Shown: positions 8,580-15,860, counted from the stretch's first letter. The stretch is DNA of 64,000 nt from Flavobacterium psychrotrophum (GCF_003403075.1 NZ_CP031557.1:4216001-4280000), one strand, 5' to 3'. Made by a program: numbers and translations. Notes: generated from the letters alone by a model not told the origin.

Positions 8580-8808
8580 TGATTTTCTTGAACGGCCATG
8601 AAGTTGAGATACTTTCACTCCATTCCTCCGTTCATGATTACATCATGCCTTGTCATGCCGGCGACAGGAAGGATCTCACATAATAATTTTTTCTCGCGAA
8701 GGCGCTAAGGCGCAAAGTTGAGATCCTTCACTCCATTCCTCCGCTCGGGATGACAAATCAGATTGAGTGAAGCTGCCATCAACCGGGAACCATCAACTAA
8801 CAACCAAT
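8580..8808. repeat. R1 repeats between two early prophage genes
   Basis: A complete R1 copy spans 8650-8757 (left end ttgtcatgccggc, right end tcgggatgacaaa), preceded by a degenerate right half at about 8600-8640. The tail gaagctgccatcaaccggg at 8771-8789 reaches the stop codon of the gene at 8811. Confidence 0.85.
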
Positions 8809-8810
8809 TG

Positions 8811-9059
8811 CTACACCCTGATAATATTATCAATAATCACGTTATTATATGTGCCTTTGCTGCCCGAGATGTGAAATTCTATCTCGGCTACGTCGCCGGG
8901 CAGTACGTCCTGTAGCATCTCTATTTTGGTCCCCAGGGCAGAGGGGTAAAACACGCGCCCGGTTTCCTGTTCAAAGTGCAGCTGCTGAACGGCAGTACCC
9001 AGTTTGGTTGTTTTTACATCGCCTATGGCAGTAATGATGCCTTTTATTTTGTAGTTCAT
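8811..9059 (-). CDS. Small OB-fold-like prophage protein
   Basis: 82 residues from the ATG at 9059 (MNYKIKGIITAIGDVKTTKLG). The alternating strands with glycine turns, and the pattern IxGIIxxIGDVK...QQLHFEQET...GDVAEIEFHI...YNNVIIDNI, resemble small OB-fold proteins such as the DUF3127 group. These are suspected single-strand nucleic-acid binders. It is probably paralogous to the gene at 9187-9438 (same length and layout). The longer frame to 9158 crosses a repeat and is rejected. Its role in phage DNA metabolism is inferred from position only. Confidence 0.55.
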   Translation of the reverse strand: MNYKIKGIITAIGDVKTTKLGTAVQQLHFEQETGRVFYPSALGTKIEMLQDVLPGDVAEIEFHISGSKGTYNNVIIDNIIRV

Positions 9060-9186
9060 GATTTTGAATTTAAAGATTGAATGATTGAAAAATTTAAAGA
9101 TTGTGAACGGGCTGGTTGTTGTGTTCAGGATGACAAAGCCGAGTGAGGCTTCCATCAACTAATAACCGGCAACTAACAACAATTAG

Positions 9187-9438
9187 CTACGCCTCGCGCA
9201 CCGCAAAAGCTACCAAGTTGTTGTACTGTATGCCGCTGTTTTTGCTTATTTTACCTTCCAGGGTAACGTCTACCTGTATTTCGTCGTTTTCTTTGTAGGT
9301 GGCAATTTCATCCATACGGCGGCCGCGAAATTCTACAAATGCTTTTTGCCTGTGGTCTGGCACAAGGGTTACTACTTTCTTTTCGTGGCCTGCGGTATTG
9401 CGGTATTCAATGCTTTCGATGGTTCCTGTTATTGTCAT
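9187..9438 (-). CDS. DUF3127-like small OB-fold protein
   Basis: 83 residues, MTITGTIESIEYRNTAGHEKK. The order of strands (TGTIESIE, KVVTLVP, KAFVEFRG, GDxIQVDVTL-like NDEIQVDVTLEG, YNNLVAFAV) fits DUF3127/OB-fold proteins that carry a Q/E-rich edge and a final N-L-x-A strand. It is in the early prophage region, second gene after the divergent control region. A repeat-derived tail (tccatcaactaataacc) separates it from the next gene. Likely binds single-stranded DNA during phage replication or recombination; this is inference. Confidence 0.6.
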   Translation of the reverse strand: MTITGTIESIEYRNTAGHEKKVVTLVPDHRQKAFVEFRGRRMDEIATYKENDEIQVDVTLEGKISKNSGIQYNNLVAFAVREA

Positions 9439-9624
9439 GATTTTTGTTGATTTAAAGATTTTATGATTGAAAAATTGGTTGGTTGGATTTAGATGGGACC
9501 TGCCTTTACCGTCAGGCAGGCGCGGATGCCGCGGATTTTGGCGGATAATCGCTTATTAATAGTAATCCGGATTATTTAAGGTTTCTTGTCTTGCTGCTTA
9601 CTGCGACTGAACACTGTTACTTCT

Positions 9625-9993
9625 TCACTCTGTTATCGTAAATCGCCTGTCGGCATTAAACAGCATTATGGCTTTCATGTTTTGCAGGTAGCGCTGTTGT
9701 TTTGTGTTTATGGTTTCTGGTTGGGTTGGGTTGCTGCCTGCTGTAAACTGATCACTGCTTTTGTGTGTCGCGGCCGTTATCTTTTGTTTTTCATCTTTAT
9801 CTCTTTTATTCAAATCTTTTAATTCTTCATACAATCCGCGCAATGTTGCACTTAGCGTTTTTAGGTTTTGCTTTATCTGTGTGGTGTTTTCCACTTCAAA
9901 CTGCGCGATATGAGAGGCTAAGTAGTAGTTATATGAAGCTTTAATTGCGCATAGTTCCACTATTTCTTTCATAACGTGTTGTTTGTTTCGCAT
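9625..9993 (-). CDS. First early prophage gene, coiled-coil hypothetical protein
   Basis: 122 residues if started at the ATG at 9993; a second ATG at 9972 (MKEIVELCAIKASYNYYL) is equally likely. The central part (about 40-70) is a helical, heptad-like stretch LKTLSATLRGLYEELKDLN, then a lysine-rich linker. It is the first gene under the leftward promoter at 10022-10053, so it is the first product of the lytic-side operon. No family recognised. It has no similarity that I can see to Cro-type regulators. Confidence 0.55.
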   Translation of the reverse strand: MRNKQHVMKEIVELCAIKASYNYYLASHIAQFEVENTTQIKQNLKTLSATLRGLYEELKDLNKRDKDEKQKITAATHKSSDQFTAGSNPTQPETINTKQQRYLQNMKAIMLFNADRRFTITE

Positions 9994-10008
9994 ATTGTTA
10001 TATCTTTG
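9979..10008 (+). promoter_or_regulatory. Putative rightward promoter for the repressor gene
   Basis: TTG at 9979-9981, 19 bp, then TATCTTTG at 10001-10008, matching the Bacteroidetes TTG/TAnnTTTG pattern. It would give a leader of about 100 nt that includes all three operator-like sites. Confidence 0.5.
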
Positions 10009-10021
10009 TAGAAGTATAATG

Positions 10022-10053
10022 CAAAATTAAGTGGAATATTCCACACAACAAAA
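10022..10053 (-). promoter_or_regulatory. Leftward early promoter with operator between its boxes
   Basis: On the minus strand, TTTTG (10049-10053), 19 bp, TAATTTTG (10022-10029). The perfect palindrome gtggaatattccac (10031-10044) fills the spacer, so a bound repressor would block it. The predicted transcript start lies about 20 nt before the ATG at 9993. Confidence 0.65.
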
Positions 10054-10097
10054 TAAAAGAAGGTAAAATTTTCCACATTTGGTGTAAAATTTTCTCA
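10031..10097. promoter_or_regulatory. Three operator-like sites of the prophage repressor
   Basis: Site 1 is gtggaatattccac (10031-10044, perfect palindrome). Site 2 is gtaaaattttccac (10063-10076, near-palindrome). Site 3 is gtaaaattttctca (10084-10097, degenerate). Starts are 32 and 21 bp apart, about three and two helical turns, so the sites face the same side of the DNA. Such spacing suits cooperative repressor binding. Confidence 0.65.
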
Positions 10098-10119
10098 TCC
10101 GCTGCGTAAAGTGTTGACT

Positions 10120-10854
10120 ATGGAAGGATTGGATATAAAAAAACGTCGTGAAGAACTGGGGCTGACCCAAAAAGAGCTTGGCGACCTTATTGGCGCCAGC
10201 CGCGAAACCATTATTAATTATGAGAAGGGCAAGCCTATACCGCGCAGCAAAAGTGAAATATTAAACAAAGTGTTGCAGGAGGGTACTGTATATAATAAGA
10301 AAGTAGTGGGCGAGGAAGTAGTGCGTTTTGCCGAGCCGATAGAAAATAAAAATGGTAACCGTTTTCTTGAACTACCAAACGGCAAGTTCTATATGCTTAT
10401 GCCGTTGGCCGAGTTTGAAGTGCAGGCGGGCTTTTTAGACAATTATCAGGATTCTGATTTTCTTATGGACCTTAGTCAACACGGCATCATGGTAGATAAA
10501 ACGGTACAAGGGCGCTATGTGGCTTTTCGCGTAAACGGCGATAGTATGGATAACGGCAGCAGCCACGCCATAGGCCGAAACAGCATTGTTACCACCCGCG
10601 AGCTGCAACGCCAGCACTGGGTTAGTAAGTTGCGCTACCGCGATTTTCCGTACTGGGTTATTTACACTACGCAAAGTAAGCTGCCGCTTTTAAAAGAAAT
10701 CATAGAGCATAATACTGAAGAGGGCTACATTACCTGCCACTCGCTAAACGATAGCCCTGAGTTTACTGATTTTCGATTATATATGAATGATATTCAGGCG
10801 CTGTTTTATGTTATAGACGTAAACAGAACCGTGAGTAAGAAGGTGGTGTATTAG
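10120..10854 (+). CDS. S24-type phage repressor (CI/LexA-like)
   Basis: 244 residues from the ATG at 10120. The N-terminal Xre helix-turn-helix covers about residues 1-55, with KRREELGLTQKELGDLIG and the recognition helix in ASRETIINYEKG. The C-terminal domain has the S24 serine in FRVNGDSM (Ser about 142); a candidate catalytic lysine is in LPLLKEI (about 191), followed by the closing strand LYMNDIQALFYVIDV. Such proteins hold the prophage silent and cleave themselves on DNA damage. The gene diverges from the early operon, and three operator-like sites lie just upstream. Whether self-cleavage still works cannot be told, since no clear Ala-Gly cleavage site is evident. Confidence 0.85.
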   Translation: MEGLDIKKRREELGLTQKELGDLIGASRETIINYEKGKPIPRSKSEILNKVLQEGTVYNKKVVGEEVVRFAEPIENKNGNRFLELPNGKFYMLMPLAEFEVQAGFLDNYQDSDFLMDLSQHGIMVDKTVQGRYVAFRVNGDSMDNGSSHAIGRNSIVTTRELQRQHWVSKLRYRDFPYWVIYTTQSKLPLLKEIIEHNTEEGYITCHSLNDSPEFTDFRLYMNDIQALFYVIDVNRTVSKKVVY

Positions 10855-10874
10855 ATGTGGGTTTGTTTGATGCT

Positions 10875-11202
10875 TTTGTCATGCTGACGATAGGAAGCAT
10901 CTCGGGTAATCAAAGTTGAGATCCTTCGACTCCGCTGCGCTGCGCTCAGGATGACAAAGCGATGCTTGGTACAGGTGCGGTTTTTGTCATGCTGACGATA
11001 GGAAGCATCTCACATAATCAGAGTTGAGATCCTTCGGCTCCGCTGCGCTGGGCTCAGGATGACAAAGATTCCCTTTAATACTGATGTAGTTTTTGTCATG
11101 CTGACGATAGGAAGCATCTCAATAAATTTTCACGCAAAGCTGCAAAGTTGCACGTTATTAGATTTGAGATCCTTCACTTCGTTCCTCCGTTCAGGATGAC
11201 AG
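10875..11202. repeat. Cluster of three R1 repeats left of the GIY-YIG gene
   Basis: Complete copies at 10875-10958, 10983-11066 and 11092-11202, all with left end tttgtcatgctgacga and right end caggatgaca(a/g)a. Each copy has short variable DNA between the halves (such as gtaatcaaagt). The cluster is repeated 796 bp further on at 11671-11991. Confidence 0.95.
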
Positions 11203-11211
11203 AGGGTATGA

Positions 11212-11648
11212 TTTGTTATGCTGACCTGTCTTTGCCGGCAGGCCGGCGATAGAAAGCATCTCTATTCAAAATACATTAAATACCAACCAATGATTAAAAC
11301 TTTAGGCACGCATAATTACTACGTCTATATTTTAACCAATAAAATTAAGACGGTTCTTTATACCGGTGTAACAAATAATTTAAAAGACCGGTTATACTTC
11401 CATCAGAATCCAGAGGCTAACAGCAAAGCATTTACAACAAAATATAAGTGCTTTTATCTGGTATACTGGGAACATTATAGTGATATAAATATTGCAATTG
11501 ACAGGGAAAAACAGATTAAAGGATGGAAAAGAGATAAGAAAGATAAACTGGTGTCGGAATTTAATACGGAATGGAGATTTTTAAATGATGAAATATAAGA
11601 AGTGTCTATTGAGATCTTTCACATCGTTCCTCCGTTCAGGATAACAAA
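11212..11648 (+). mobile_element. R1 element whose two halves flank a GIY-YIG nuclease gene
   Basis: The left half (11212 to about 11262) reads tttgttatgctgacctg, the GC palindrome, then agcatctc. The right half (about 11610-11648) reads gagatctttcacatcg to tcaggataacaaa. In the short R1 copies these halves are separated by 10-60 bp; here 350 bp carrying one gene lies between them. This looks like the full-length form of the repeat family, with the short copies as internally deleted derivatives. No target-site duplication could be identified. Confidence 0.7.
11290..11598 (+). CDS. Single-domain GIY-YIG nuclease
   Basis: 102 residues from the ATG at 11290; the longer frame to 11218 translates repeat sequence. 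The GIY-YIG core is complete: YVYIL (11-15), LYTGVTNN (23-30), catalytic Arg34 in KDRLYFH, and the metal-binding Glu73 in REKQIKGWKR. There is no DNA-binding domain beyond the core, as in the YhbQ/UPF0213-like and Bacteroidetes single-domain group. Composition is AT-rich. The gene lies exactly between the halves of an R1 repeat, so the nuclease may act on the repeat, as RAYT transposases act on REP sequences. That role is inference. Confidence 0.85.
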   Translation: MIKTLGTHNYYVYILTNKIKTVLYTGVTNNLKDRLYFHQNPEANSKAFTTKYKCFYLVYWEHYSDINIAIDREKQIKGWKRDKKDKLVSEFNTEWRFLNDEI

Positions 11649-11670
11649 ACGTTCCTTGATGCAGGTGCTT

Positions 11671-12090
11671 TTTGTCATGCTGACGGTAGGAAGCATCTCG
11701 GTTTTTTAGGCTTGAGATCCTTCGACTCCGCTGCGCTGCGCTCAGGATGACAAAGCGTTTCTTGATGCAAGTGCGGTTTTTGTCATGCTGACGATAGGAA
11801 GCATCTCACGTAATCAGAGTTGAGATCCTTCGGCTCCGCTGCGCTGCGCTCAGGATGACAAAGATTCCCTTTAATACTGATGCGGCTTTTGTCATGCAGA
11901 CTATAGGAAGCATCTCAACAGATTTTCACGCAAAGTTGCATGTTATTAGATTTGAGATCCTTCACTTCGTTCCTCCGTTCAGGATGACAGAGGGTATGAT
12001 TTGTTATGCTGACCTGCCTTTGCCGGCAGGCCGGCGATAGGAAGCATCTCGCGTAATTAGGGCTGAAATGCTCCGCTCCGCATGATGTCC
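11671..12090. repeat. Second cluster of R1 repeats, duplicate of 10875-11262
   Basis: Copies at 11671-11754, 11779-11862 and 11888-11991, and a left half at 12000-12052 with the palindrome insert followed by a degenerate right half to about 12090. Order, spacer sequence (such as gattccctttaatactgatg) and the final palindrome-bearing copy match the left cluster. So a block of about 390 bp is present in direct orientation on both sides of the nuclease gene. Confidence 0.95.
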
Positions 12091-12113
12091 CACCGACTTT
12101 AAAACTTTCTACT

Positions 12114-13154
12114 TTAAGACTTTAAGACGTCATTAACTTTATTAACCACCATTTGCGGTGTTATGGTGCGCATGGCATCTTCATAGCCTGGTACTACCTT
12201 GTTGCCATAAATAGAGGTCGGTAGCATAGGGTACTGCTCGCGGTTTGACGTAACGGCGTTAGTTGCCGGTTGTAAAAACGGCGCAAAGCCCGCATAAGGG
12301 TGCGTGGCTCCCCAAAGGGTAACTACTTTAACACCATACATGGCGGCCATATGCGCATTGGCACTGTCCATACTCAGCATCAGGTTAAGGTTACTTATTA
12401 TTTGCAGTTCCTGCTTCAGGAGCATTTTTCCGCCTGCTATAACCTGAATGTTAGTGTGGCCTTTGGCAAATTTTTTAAGTTGTTTTGCTTCATCTTTTCC
12501 ACCGCCAAACAAAAACAGGGTAGTATTGGGTTGTGTTGCAAGGGTGTTTATTACCTCCTGCATCAGGTCTTTAGGGTATACCTTGCCACGGTGCTGGGCA
12601 AAGGGTGCAATGCCTATCCATGTGCCGGCTTTCTCTCCGGTTACGGCTACCACATCGCTGCTAAGTTCTAATTTTGGCAATAGGGCATTATCATCTAAAA
12701 CGATAGGAAAACCCAGTTGTGCCAGTACTTCGGCATGGCGCTGTGTAACAGGGGTTATTTGTTCGAATACCTTATTTTTAGCGGCTGTAAGCTGCTTGCG
12801 GGTATCGCGCATTTTATTTGTAGTTGCGGTTTTTTTTCCGCGCCATGCAAAAAGCTTCGTAATGATTTTTGATCGCAGTACGTTATGCAGGTCGGCCACG
12901 GCATAAATACGCAGTGCCTTTAATTCTTTATAAAGCCGCCAAAGCCCTATAAAGCCTTTATGGAACTTATTAAAATCGGCCTCATAAATATTTACCCCGG
13001 GTATGGCCTCAAAAAAGGGCTTGTATAGACTGCGCGAGGCAATGGTTATCCTTACATCAGGATACTGGTGCGCCAGGGCATTAACTAAAGGTACCGTCAT
13101 GGCTACATCACCCATGGCAGAAAAGCGCAACAGGAGCAGGTGTTTGTGGCCCAT
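12114..13154 (-). CDS. Glycosyltransferase family 9 (heptosyltransferase-like)
   Basis: 346 residues from the ATG at 13154 (MGHKHLLLLRFSAMGD); 13172 is an alternative, and 13247 runs into the upstream terminator. GT9 enzymes transfer heptose or related sugars to the lipopolysaccharide core at the inner face of the membrane. Visible features are the N-terminal RFSAMGDVAMTVPLV, the Rossmann halves, the C-domain WIGIAPFAQHRGKVYP, and the donor-site segment SMDSANAHMAAMYGVKVVTLWG. Normal length. The DUF4254 gene lies just upstream on the same strand, a partnership common in this phylum, but a terminator separates them. Confidence 0.9.
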   Translation of the reverse strand: MGHKHLLLLRFSAMGDVAMTVPLVNALAHQYPDVRITIASRSLYKPFFEAIPGVNIYEADFNKFHKGFIGLWRLYKELKALRIYAVADLHNVLRSKIITKLFAWRGKKTATTNKMRDTRKQLTAAKNKVFEQITPVTQRHAEVLAQLGFPIVLDDNALLPKLELSSDVVAVTGEKAGTWIGIAPFAQHRGKVYPKDLMQEVINTLATQPNTTLFLFGGGKDEAKQLKKFAKGHTNIQVIAGGKMLLKQELQIISNLNLMLSMDSANAHMAAMYGVKVVTLWGATHPYAGFAPFLQPATNAVTSNREQYPMLPTSIYGNKVVPGYEDAMRTITPQMVVNKVNDVLKS

Positions 13155-13235
13155 TTTTTTTCTGTGTGGCATAAGTGTCGATTGGTTAGTGCCTGGGTTT
13201 GGCCTCTGGGGTAAGCCGTGCCGGGCTAAAATATA

Positions 13236-13264
13236 AAACCTTCCCACGGGCTATGGGAAGGTTT
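13236..13264 (-). terminator. Rho-independent terminator after the DUF4254 gene
   Basis: An 11-bp perfect stem aaaccttccca/tgggaaggttt with a 7-nt loop. It is followed on the minus strand by tatattttag, placed 15 nt after the DUF4254 stop codon. Confidence 0.85.
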
Positions 13265-13279
13265 AAGTATGTTTTGGTA

Positions 13280-13885
13280 TTACTTCTTGTTTTGGTACAG
13301 CACCGGGTTTAGTTCCTCGTCGTTGTACATTTTCATTTGCTTGTACACCTTCATGTACTTGTCGCCGTTTTGTATATCGGTAAGCAGGTCGTCTATAGCT
13401 GTGCTAAGGTCTTTTTTCTGCTCCAGCAGTACGTTTAGTTTTTCCTGGCACTTAGCCTTGTGCTCATCACTTGCTCCGGGGCGGGTAGCCTCTTCGCTCA
13501 TATGATAGATCTTAAGGGCAAGTATAGACAGGCGGTCTAATGCCCATGCAGGGCTTTCGCTGTTTATTTTGGCATCGGCTTTAGGCTGTACCTCTTTATA
13601 TTTATCAAGAAAGTAGCTGTCTATAAACTCTACCATATCTGTACGCACCTGGTTACTGGCGTCTATTTTACGCTTAAGTACAAGGGCTGCTACAGGGTCT
13701 ATTTCCGGATTACGAATAATGTCCTCAAAATGCCACTGCACGGTATCTACCCAGTTTTTGGCATACAACAGGTGCTCTATCTGGTCTTTGCCATAAGGGT
13801 TGTTAATAGGCTGGTCTACACTGTCGTGCACATGATAGTCGTTAATGCTTTGCTCAAAAATGGCGAATGCGGTGCTTGAAAACAT
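13280..13885 (-). CDS. DUF4254 family protein
   Basis: 201 residues, MFSSTAFAIFEQSINDYHVHD. Entirely helical and soluble. It matches the DUF4254 pattern: INNPYG...IEHLLYAKNWVDTVQWHFEDIIR near residues 27-58, and the later SPAWALDRLSILALKIYHM. The biochemical role is unknown; in Bacteroidota it is regularly next to a GT9 glycosyltransferase, as here, which suggests a link to LPS core assembly. Divergent from upp with a promoter in the gap. Confidence 0.85.
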   Translation of the reverse strand: MFSSTAFAIFEQSINDYHVHDSVDQPINNPYGKDQIEHLLYAKNWVDTVQWHFEDIIRNPEIDPVAALVLKRKIDASNQVRTDMVEFIDSYFLDKYKEVQPKADAKINSESPAWALDRLSILALKIYHMSEEATRPGASDEHKAKCQEKLNVLLEQKKDLSTAIDDLLTDIQNGDKYMKVYKQMKMYNDEELNPVLYQNKK

Positions 13886-13901
13886 GGTTTTTATTTTTTT
13901 A

Positions 13902-13933
13902 CAAATATAGTTTTAATACTTTTATCTTACCAA
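13902..13933 (-). promoter_or_regulatory. Promoter of the DUF4254 gene
   Basis: Minus strand: TTG (13931-13933), 21 bp, TATATTTG (13902-13909). The -7 box lies 16 nt before the ATG at 13885. Confidence 0.6.
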
Positions 13934-13951
13934 AACAAAATTTTTATCAAA

Positions 13952-14605
13952 ATGATACGTCATACACTGTCTGAAAACAACAGCATCCTTAACCATTTTA
14001 TGGCGCAACTGCGCGATGTATCGCTGCAAAAAGACAGTATGCGCTTTCGCCGAAACATACACCGCATAGGCGAAGCCATGGCTTATGAGATTAGCAAAAC
14101 CCTCGATTACGTTCCGTTTGATATTAACACGCCACTGGGCATTAAGCAATCGCACAAAATTAAAGACGGCATAGTGGTGTGCAACATACTGCGTGCGGGG
14201 CTGGCCTTGCACGAAGGGCTTATTTCGTTTTTTGATGATGCAGAGAACGGCTTTATTTCGGCCTACCGCCATCACCCGTTTAACGATGACCGTTTTGAAA
14301 TTGTAACCGAATATAAGGCAGCACCATCATTATCCGGTAAGACGGTTATTATTGCCGACCCTATGCTGGCCACCGGGCAGTCGTTAGTAGCATCGTGCCA
14401 AAAGCTGCTGGAAAACGAAACCCCCATTGCAGTGCATATTGCCGTGGTTATTGCCGCGCCAGAGGGTATTGCCTACCTGGAAGAGTACCTGCCAAACAAC
14501 TACCACCTGTGGATTTGTGATGTAGACAGCCACCTGAATGATAAAAAATATATTGTTCCCGGACTGGGCGATGCCGGCGATTTAGCTTATGGCGTTAAGT
14601 TGTAG
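13952..14605 (+). CDS. upp: Uracil phosphoribosyltransferase
   Basis: 217 residues. Makes UMP from uracil and PRPP in pyrimidine salvage, in the cytoplasm. The PRPP loop is IIADPMLATGQS (about 133-144), a typical type I PRTase signature. The uracil-binding C-terminus VPGLGDAGDLAYGVKL is present. The N-terminal half has NILRAGLALHEGL and a short SAYRHHP stretch seen in flavobacterial enzymes. Monocistronic by context: a divergent gene upstream and an R2 hairpin downstream. Confidence 0.93.
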   Translation: MIRHTLSENNSILNHFMAQLRDVSLQKDSMRFRRNIHRIGEAMAYEISKTLDYVPFDINTPLGIKQSHKIKDGIVVCNILRAGLALHEGLISFFDDAENGFISAYRHHPFNDDRFEIVTEYKAAPSLSGKTVIIADPMLATGQSLVASCQKLLENETPIAVHIAVVIAAPEGIAYLEEYLPNNYHLWICDVDSHLNDKKYIVPGLGDAGDLAYGVKL

Positions 14606-14659
14606 AAAAAGGTGCTGCAATAAAATACACAATGTATTAGAACCAACGACATTAACGTT

Positions 14660-14735
14660 GCTGTCGCGGATTTGTGGTTTATTACTGATTGTTATTGTTT
14701 TACACACGGATAAAAATCCGCGCGATCGGATAGAA
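14660..14735. repeat. Degenerate R2 hairpin repeat downstream of upp
   Basis: Arms cgcggattt (14665-14673) and aaatccgcg (14714-14722), followed by cgatcgga. It could fold in the upp 3' end and act as a terminator-like structure. Confidence 0.7.
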
Positions 14736-14801
14736 GTAGCAAATCAAAAAGTTATTTTACATTAATTTTACGTTTATCATCACTCCAATACCAAACCTAA
14801 A

Positions 14802-15099
14802 ATGAACTTCGCACTTATGTTCATGTTATTGCCGGTAATATTTCAGGTAGTATTTGGCATCAAGGCCATTCGCAAAACCACAGTACTACCTTTACCCGTG
14901 CTACTGCCTATAAGCCTGGGGTTGCAGTTTATATGTACCTGTGCAGGTTTTGTATCGCTATACAGTCTATTACAAAACAATGTGCCATGCCGGCCTTTGG
15001 TGTATTTGGCATGGGTATTTTATATGGTATTATAATCATTGTTATTTTATAATCCAGCTTATAATAGCAATCATGTACAGAAACAAGAAACTGAAGTAA
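14802..15099 (+). pseudogene. Decayed small membrane protein gene, paralogue of 46069-46380
   Basis: The intact frame gives 77 residues (MNFALMFMLLPVIFQVVFG...). Its natural continuation lies in other frames: QCAMPAFGVFGMG, then an Ile-rich membrane segment, then IMYRNKKLK to a TAA at 15097. These parts line up with the intact protein at 46069-46380 (ECGLPVFGIIGLG, FAIIIIAI, SIFRNKIRL). Two one-base losses in homopolymers (A4 near 14977 and T4 near 15045) explain the shifts. The original would have been about 100 residues with three to four membrane segments. Function unknown. Confidence 0.7.
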
Positions 15100-15119
15100 T
15101 CTTATATCTGTACAAATTT

Positions 15120-15206
15120 TTGATGTCACATATCTGTGATCCTCGTGTAAATTCCGTAGAGCTATCGTCGTTATAACGCACGGATTACAAATCCGCATAA
15201 TCGGAG
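15120..15206. repeat. Degenerate R2 repeat
   Basis: atctgtgatcctcgtgtaa (15132-15150) is the R2 left arm, and acgcacggattacaaatcc (15176-15194) the right arm. The intervening attccgta matches the R2 spacer. It follows the membrane pseudogene. Confidence 0.7.
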
Positions 15207-15276
15207 CAGAGCCTTACTGGAGAGTAGTGGGGTCTCAGGGGGATGTGGGAGGTATTATTAAATAAATTAATGAGTT

Positions 15277-15636
15277 ATGAAAATATTTAAAGTTCTGAAT
15301 ACTTTAGCTTCGTCAAAAGAAGAACAAGTAAGCTATCTTATAGCCATAGGTACGTTCCCTTCTACAGATGAACTGGCAATAGAGTTCGACGACGAATACA
15401 AAATTTTATTGGGTATCCTAAATGATAAAAAAAATAGCTTTTTAAATTCTCATTTAAATTTTTTAAATAAGCTTAATGAAATTGATTCCATTTTTGCAGA
15501 AATGAATCATGCGAATGTAAAAATATTTTGGGATGCAGCTTCACTTGGTTCTGAGAAGTGGAACAAAATTCGAGAACGAGCTAAAGATGCATTAAATTAC
15601 AGTAAAATATCAGATATTATGAATTTACTAGTCTAA
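15277..15636 (+). CDS. Hypothetical protein
   Basis: 119 residues, MKIFKVLNTLASSKEEQV. Acidic and helical, AT-rich (lysine, asparagine and isoleucine codons), with no signal peptide or membrane segment. No family recognised. It is flanked by repeat debris on the left and by a gene-free AT-rich stretch (15637-15860), where I see nothing but a terminator at the far end. Probably an acquired orphan gene. Confidence 0.5.
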   Translation: MKIFKVLNTLASSKEEQVSYLIAIGTFPSTDELAIEFDDEYKILLGILNDKKNSFLNSHLNFLNKLNEIDSIFAEMNHANVKIFWDAASLGSEKWNKIRERAKDALNYSKISDIMNLLV

Positions 15637-15860
15637 AATGCTATACCTATTGCTCGGATATGCAATAAACATAACCGTTGAGTATAGCGTGGATTTTTAA
15701 TCATAAGTGTTCGAAACCCCTGATGGCGAGTATCTGTAATTCATGATTTATTTTACCCTACTTTATCACTGTAGTTTACGCATGGCTTAGCGCGATTAGC
15801 CCGAAAGAAGCAGCCAAAAAAACGCAACTGTAAACCTAATATAATCATCAATCAAAAATA

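Noticed and set aside
1..10900. A complete, functional prophage
   Set aside because: No integrase, portal, capsid or lysis genes are seen in the window; one late gene is frameshifted and repeats interrupt the late operon. It may continue to the left, but what is visible is a remnant.
11218..11289. Longer start for the GIY-YIG gene
   Set aside because: The extra 24 codons translate the left half of R1 and the GC palindrome; the ATG at 11290 fits the domain start.
11212..11648. Insertion sequence with a DDE or RAYT transposase
   Set aside because: The only gene inside is a GIY-YIG nuclease; no transposase motif anywhere in the repeat-rich region.
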